A DNA stretch of 7,814 bases from Chloroflexota bacterium (lineage in GTDB: Bacteria; Chloroflexota; Dehalococcoidia; GIF9; AB-539-J10), in NCBI GenBank assembly GCA_015222295.1, contig JADFUZ010000045.1, forward strand, positions 1-7,814. The letters are read 5' to 3'. A program made the position numbers and the translations under genes. The stretch's first letter is position 1, and the number at the start of each line of letters is the position of its first letter. Shown here piece after piece: positions 6,076-7,814 of this stretch. The notes below the pieces were generated by a model. It was not told where the DNA came from. It searched no databases and was given only the letters and a program-made list of their open reading frames with translations.

Positions 6076-6801
6076 CTAGTCCCTCTTCAGAGAGAGAAAC
6101 CGCCCCTGATAGTTCCAGTCCCATGTACCATATTTCTCTCTCACCAGCTTCTCGGATAAGGAGAGTTCCTCATCAGTGAGTTCCTGTTGCCTCAGATCTA
6201 CTCTGAGCAACTGCTCAAATTTCACTCCTACTCTCTCTGCCAAGCGCTTCTCATCCACCTGTTGAAGCAGAGCAATGCTGCCGTGCTGCAACAGGAGTCT
6301 CCCGCTCCGTCTCTGAGCACTTCCTCCTATCTTGCCCTCACCCCTTAGCACTATGTCATGGGGGAACCAACTGGAAGAACAAAAACCATCTTTCCAGTTG
6401 AGCTCCTCGTCCCGGTACATATCCACTTCGAGGCCCACATCGACCAACGCCTCCTTTATGCTCTCGTGTGCTCTCCTGTATGCCTCCTCCCTGTTCGGAG
6501 GATAGCCATCCTGGCCGAGCACACCCGTCATTGAATAGCTCATCTCGTTCTCGTGCAGCACTGCCAGCCCACCAGTGGGTCGTCTTACCAGAGGATAGCC
6601 GATTTCCAGGTATTCCGCTATCAACGGAGAATCAGAACTCTGGAAATACCCAATTGACACAGCCGGAGGATTCCAGGTGTAGAGCCTGAGAGTGGGATTT
6701 CCATTATTTTCCCTCATCAACCTGAATATGGCTTCATCGACGGCCATATTGAGGGCAGGGCTACAGGCTCCAGAAAGTACCAGCCTCCATTGTGCTGTCA
6801 T
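6076..6801 (-). CDS. Octanoyl/lipoyl-protein transferase of the LipM/LplA (BPL_LplA_LipB) family
   Basis: This 241-residue enzyme would load octanoate (from octanoyl-ACP) or free lipoate onto a lipoyl-domain lysine, here most simply GcvH. Visible family motifs are NMAVDEAIF (18-26), the substrate-pocket RRPTGGLAVLH (73-83), a cysteine at 141, GKIGGSAQRR with the conserved lysine at 157, and LQHGSI (171-176). The cysteine, together with GSAQ and LQHGS, points to the LipM octanoyltransferase type, whose catalytic cysteine sits at nearly the same distance before GSAQ; the spacing here seems one residue longer. It is shorter than LipM (about 278) and lacks the C-terminal accessory domain of E. 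coli LplA (about 338). ATG at 6801 has a weak site (AGTAGG) directly adjacent, and an in-frame stop lies about 30 bases upstream, so no longer start exists. LipM versus LplA activity remains a judgement. Confidence 0.86.
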   Translation of the reverse strand: MTAQWRLVLSGACSPALNMAVDEAIFRLMRENNGNPTLRLYTWNPPAVSIGYFQSSDSPLIAEYLEIGYPLVRRPTGGLAVLHENEMSYSMTGVLGQDGYPPNREEAYRRAHESIKEALVDVGLEVDMYRDEELNWKDGFCSSSWFPHDIVLRGEGKIGGSAQRRSGRLLLQHGSIALLQQVDEKRLAERVGVKFEQLLRVDLRQQELTDEELSLSEKLVREKYGTWDWNYQGRFLSLKRD

Positions 6802-6904
6802 CCTACTTTCGATGCGACCGCAATTCGTTCACGCAGCTGCTTCAGATCTTGCGCTGTTCCTTCTGCGCTGCCTGCTGACGACTCGATTCTGCAGCGCGAG
6901 GTCT

Positions 6905-7294
6905 CTATTCGCCCCTCTCCTGCTCGACAAAGCTCTCATACTGCTCTGCGTCCATGAGGTTATCCAGCTCTCCCTCGCCCGCTGCCAGAATCTTTACCAT
7001 CCACCCTTCTCCGTAAGGGTCGTTGTTTAGCAACTCAGGCTCATCTTCAAGCCTGTGATTCACTTCCTGTATTTTGCCTGACACCGGCGAATAGACGTCC
7101 GACACCGCCTTAACCGACTCCAGAACCCCGAAAGAAGAGCCTCTCTCTACACTGGCACCTTCAGAAGGTAACTCCACATAGACTATGTCTGAGAGTTGCT
7201 CAGCCGCGAACGATGTGATGCTCACCGTTACGAATCCCTCGTCAACCCTCGCCCATTCATGAGTATTGGTGTACTTCAGGTCCTTTGGATACAT
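6905..7294 (-). CDS. gcvH: Glycine cleavage system H protein
   Basis: GcvH is the small lipoylated carrier that moves the aminomethyl intermediate of glycine between GcvP, GcvT and the L-protein. The 129-residue length is typical. The fold signatures appear in order: YPKDLKYTNTHEWARV at the N-terminus, ITSFAAEQLSDIVYVELP (25-43), and the lipoyl-attachment hairpin FGVLESVKAVSDVYSP, with the acceptor lysine at 62. SGKIQEVN and NNDPYGEGWMVKI follow. The glycine usually found just before IT is serine here (VSITS), a small departure of unclear effect. The start is fixed by AAGGAGG 5 bases upstream. It follows gcvT after 118 bases and precedes the ligase that probably modifies it. Confidence 0.97.
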   Translation of the reverse strand: MYPKDLKYTNTHEWARVDEGFVTVSITSFAAEQLSDIVYVELPSEGASVERGSSFGVLESVKAVSDVYSPVSGKIQEVNHRLEDEPELLNNDPYGEGWMVKILAAGEGELDNLMDAEQYESFVEQERGE

Positions 7295-7299
7295 TTCGT

Positions 7300-7306
7300 C
7301 CTCCTT
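7300..7306 (-). promoter_or_regulatory. Ribosome binding site of gcvH
   Basis: AAGGAGG on the minus strand lies 5 bases before the gcvH ATG at 7294, a strong site that confirms the start. Confidence 0.85.
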
Positions 7307-7412
7307 CCAGCTAAATCCTCACAGGCTCCCCGGCCCATGTCCGACAGGAAACCCTGCATTTCCTGGCTGCTATTCTCCCCAACTCATCCGCACACACGGT
7401 GCCTCTCCATAG

Positions 7413-7814
7413 CTACGACTGCCTCTTGTTAACGGGTTTTACAAAAGGCATGTCCACTATCTCGGCCCGCACCTCTTTGTTTCTTATCACGATGTCTACT
7501 CTGTTCCCTGTCTCGGCATAAGCCGAATCAAGAAGGGCCATGGCATACACCTTTTTCAGAGAGGGACAGTAATTCCCGGACGTGACATAGCCAATCTTTT
7601 CCCCGTCCTTCCTCACCTCCATCTTGCTCCTGGGAATTCCTCCTGTGGGAACGTGGAGACCGGTGAGCTTTCTACGAATCCCGCTCTCGCGTATTTCCAA
7701 AAGGGCCTCCCTGCCAATGAACCTCTCCTTGTCGAACTTCACCGTCCAACCCTGACCCGTTTCCAGCGGATTGATAGTCTCATCAATATCATTGCCATAG
7801 AGCCAGTAACATAC
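7413..7814 (-). CDS. gcvT: Aminomethyltransferase (glycine cleavage T protein), C-terminal part, cut by window edge
   Basis: GcvT moves the methylene carbon from the aminomethyl-lipoyl arm of GcvH to tetrahydrofolate and releases ammonia. Only the last 133 codons are present; the frame stays open to base 7814, so the gene continues beyond the window (family length is about 360-370). Visible family segments are LYGNDIDE, GWTVKFDKERFIGREAL, the KIGYVTSGNYCPSLKKVYAMALLD block (the GxVTSGxxSPxL region, with cysteine where serine is usual), and the terminal VRAEIVDMPFVKPV. The folate-site aspartate and N-terminal domains are outside. The segment just before LYGNDIDE reads VCYW, less typical than the common small or hydrophobic residues. 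It stops at TAG, 118 bases before gcvH, and presumably shares its transcript. Confidence 0.95.
   Translation of the reverse strand, partial: VCYWLYGNDIDETINPLETGQGWTVKFDKERFIGREALLEIRESGIRRKLTGLHVPTGGIPRSKMEVRKDGEKIGYVTSGNYCPSLKKVYAMALLDSAYAETGNRVDIVIRNKEVRAEIVDMPFVKPVNKRQS

Noticed and set aside
5441..6102. Direct repeat TTCAGAGAGAGA near 5445 and 6086, with a partial copy near 7555
   Set aside because: The copies lie inside different coding frames, are short and low in complexity, and have no flanking similarity.
7276..7359. Possible 27-codon minus-strand ORF (MQGFLSDMGRGAC...) with an AGGA-like site just before its ATG, overlapping the gcvH start
   Set aside because: It matches nothing I recognise, runs across the gcvH ribosome site and first codons in another frame, and is of a length expected by chance.
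7295..7412. Glycine riboswitch between gcvT and gcvH
   Set aside because: The stretch lacks the paired aptamer layout, and such a switch would be expected upstream of the first gcv gene, which is outside the window.

Overview
This is a bacterial chromosomal window of moderate GC content. It carries nine protein genes: eight on the minus strand, and a truncated serA on the plus strand at the left edge. Ribosomal protein S21, a YqeY homologue, clear Shine-Dalgarno sites and a consensus sigma-70 promoter mark it as bacterial. The gene complement and protein style (serA beside a DUF1015 gene, the S21 sequence, the LipM-type ligase) would fit a Chloroflexota/Dehalococcoidia-like lineage, but this is an impression that only a database search could confirm. 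I see no insertion sequence, CRISPR array, phage gene, tRNA or rRNA.

Layout in minus-strand transcription order, from the right edge: gcvT (3' third only, cut by the window end), gcvH, a LipM/LplA-type octanoyl/lipoyl transferase, a flavin-dependent CoA-disulfide-reductase/NADH-oxidase-type enzyme, and lipA. After a short gap with a dyad and a TTGACA-N17-TAGAAT promoter come rpsU and yqeY, 6 bases apart. A hairpin followed by a T-run ends that unit at about 2802-2832. A 238-base intergenic region with a second two-part hairpin follows, then a DUF1015 gene whose 3' end overlaps the 3' end of the convergent serA by 12 bases.

The right half forms one biochemical module. GcvH needs a lipoyl group on a lysine to carry the aminomethyl group between the glycine decarboxylase and GcvT. 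The LipM-like enzyme would attach octanoate (or lipoate), and LipA would insert the two sulfurs. H-protein, its substrate-loading enzyme, its sulfur-inserting enzyme and GcvT are therefore co-located. The dihydrolipoamide dehydrogenase (L-protein) expected in such a set is not visible; the flavoprotein in the cluster has a single-cysteine active site instead of CxxxxC. The left half concerns serine synthesis (serA) with an uncharacterised DUF1015 partner. Serine and glycine metabolism therefore frame the window, with the translation genes rpsU-yqeY between them.

The points most worth following up are the single-cysteine flavoenzyme in a lipoylation cluster, the DUF1015 gene abutting serA with an ADGHHRY motif, and the near-leaderless rpsU transcript predicted from a near-perfect promoter only 15 bases from the start codon.
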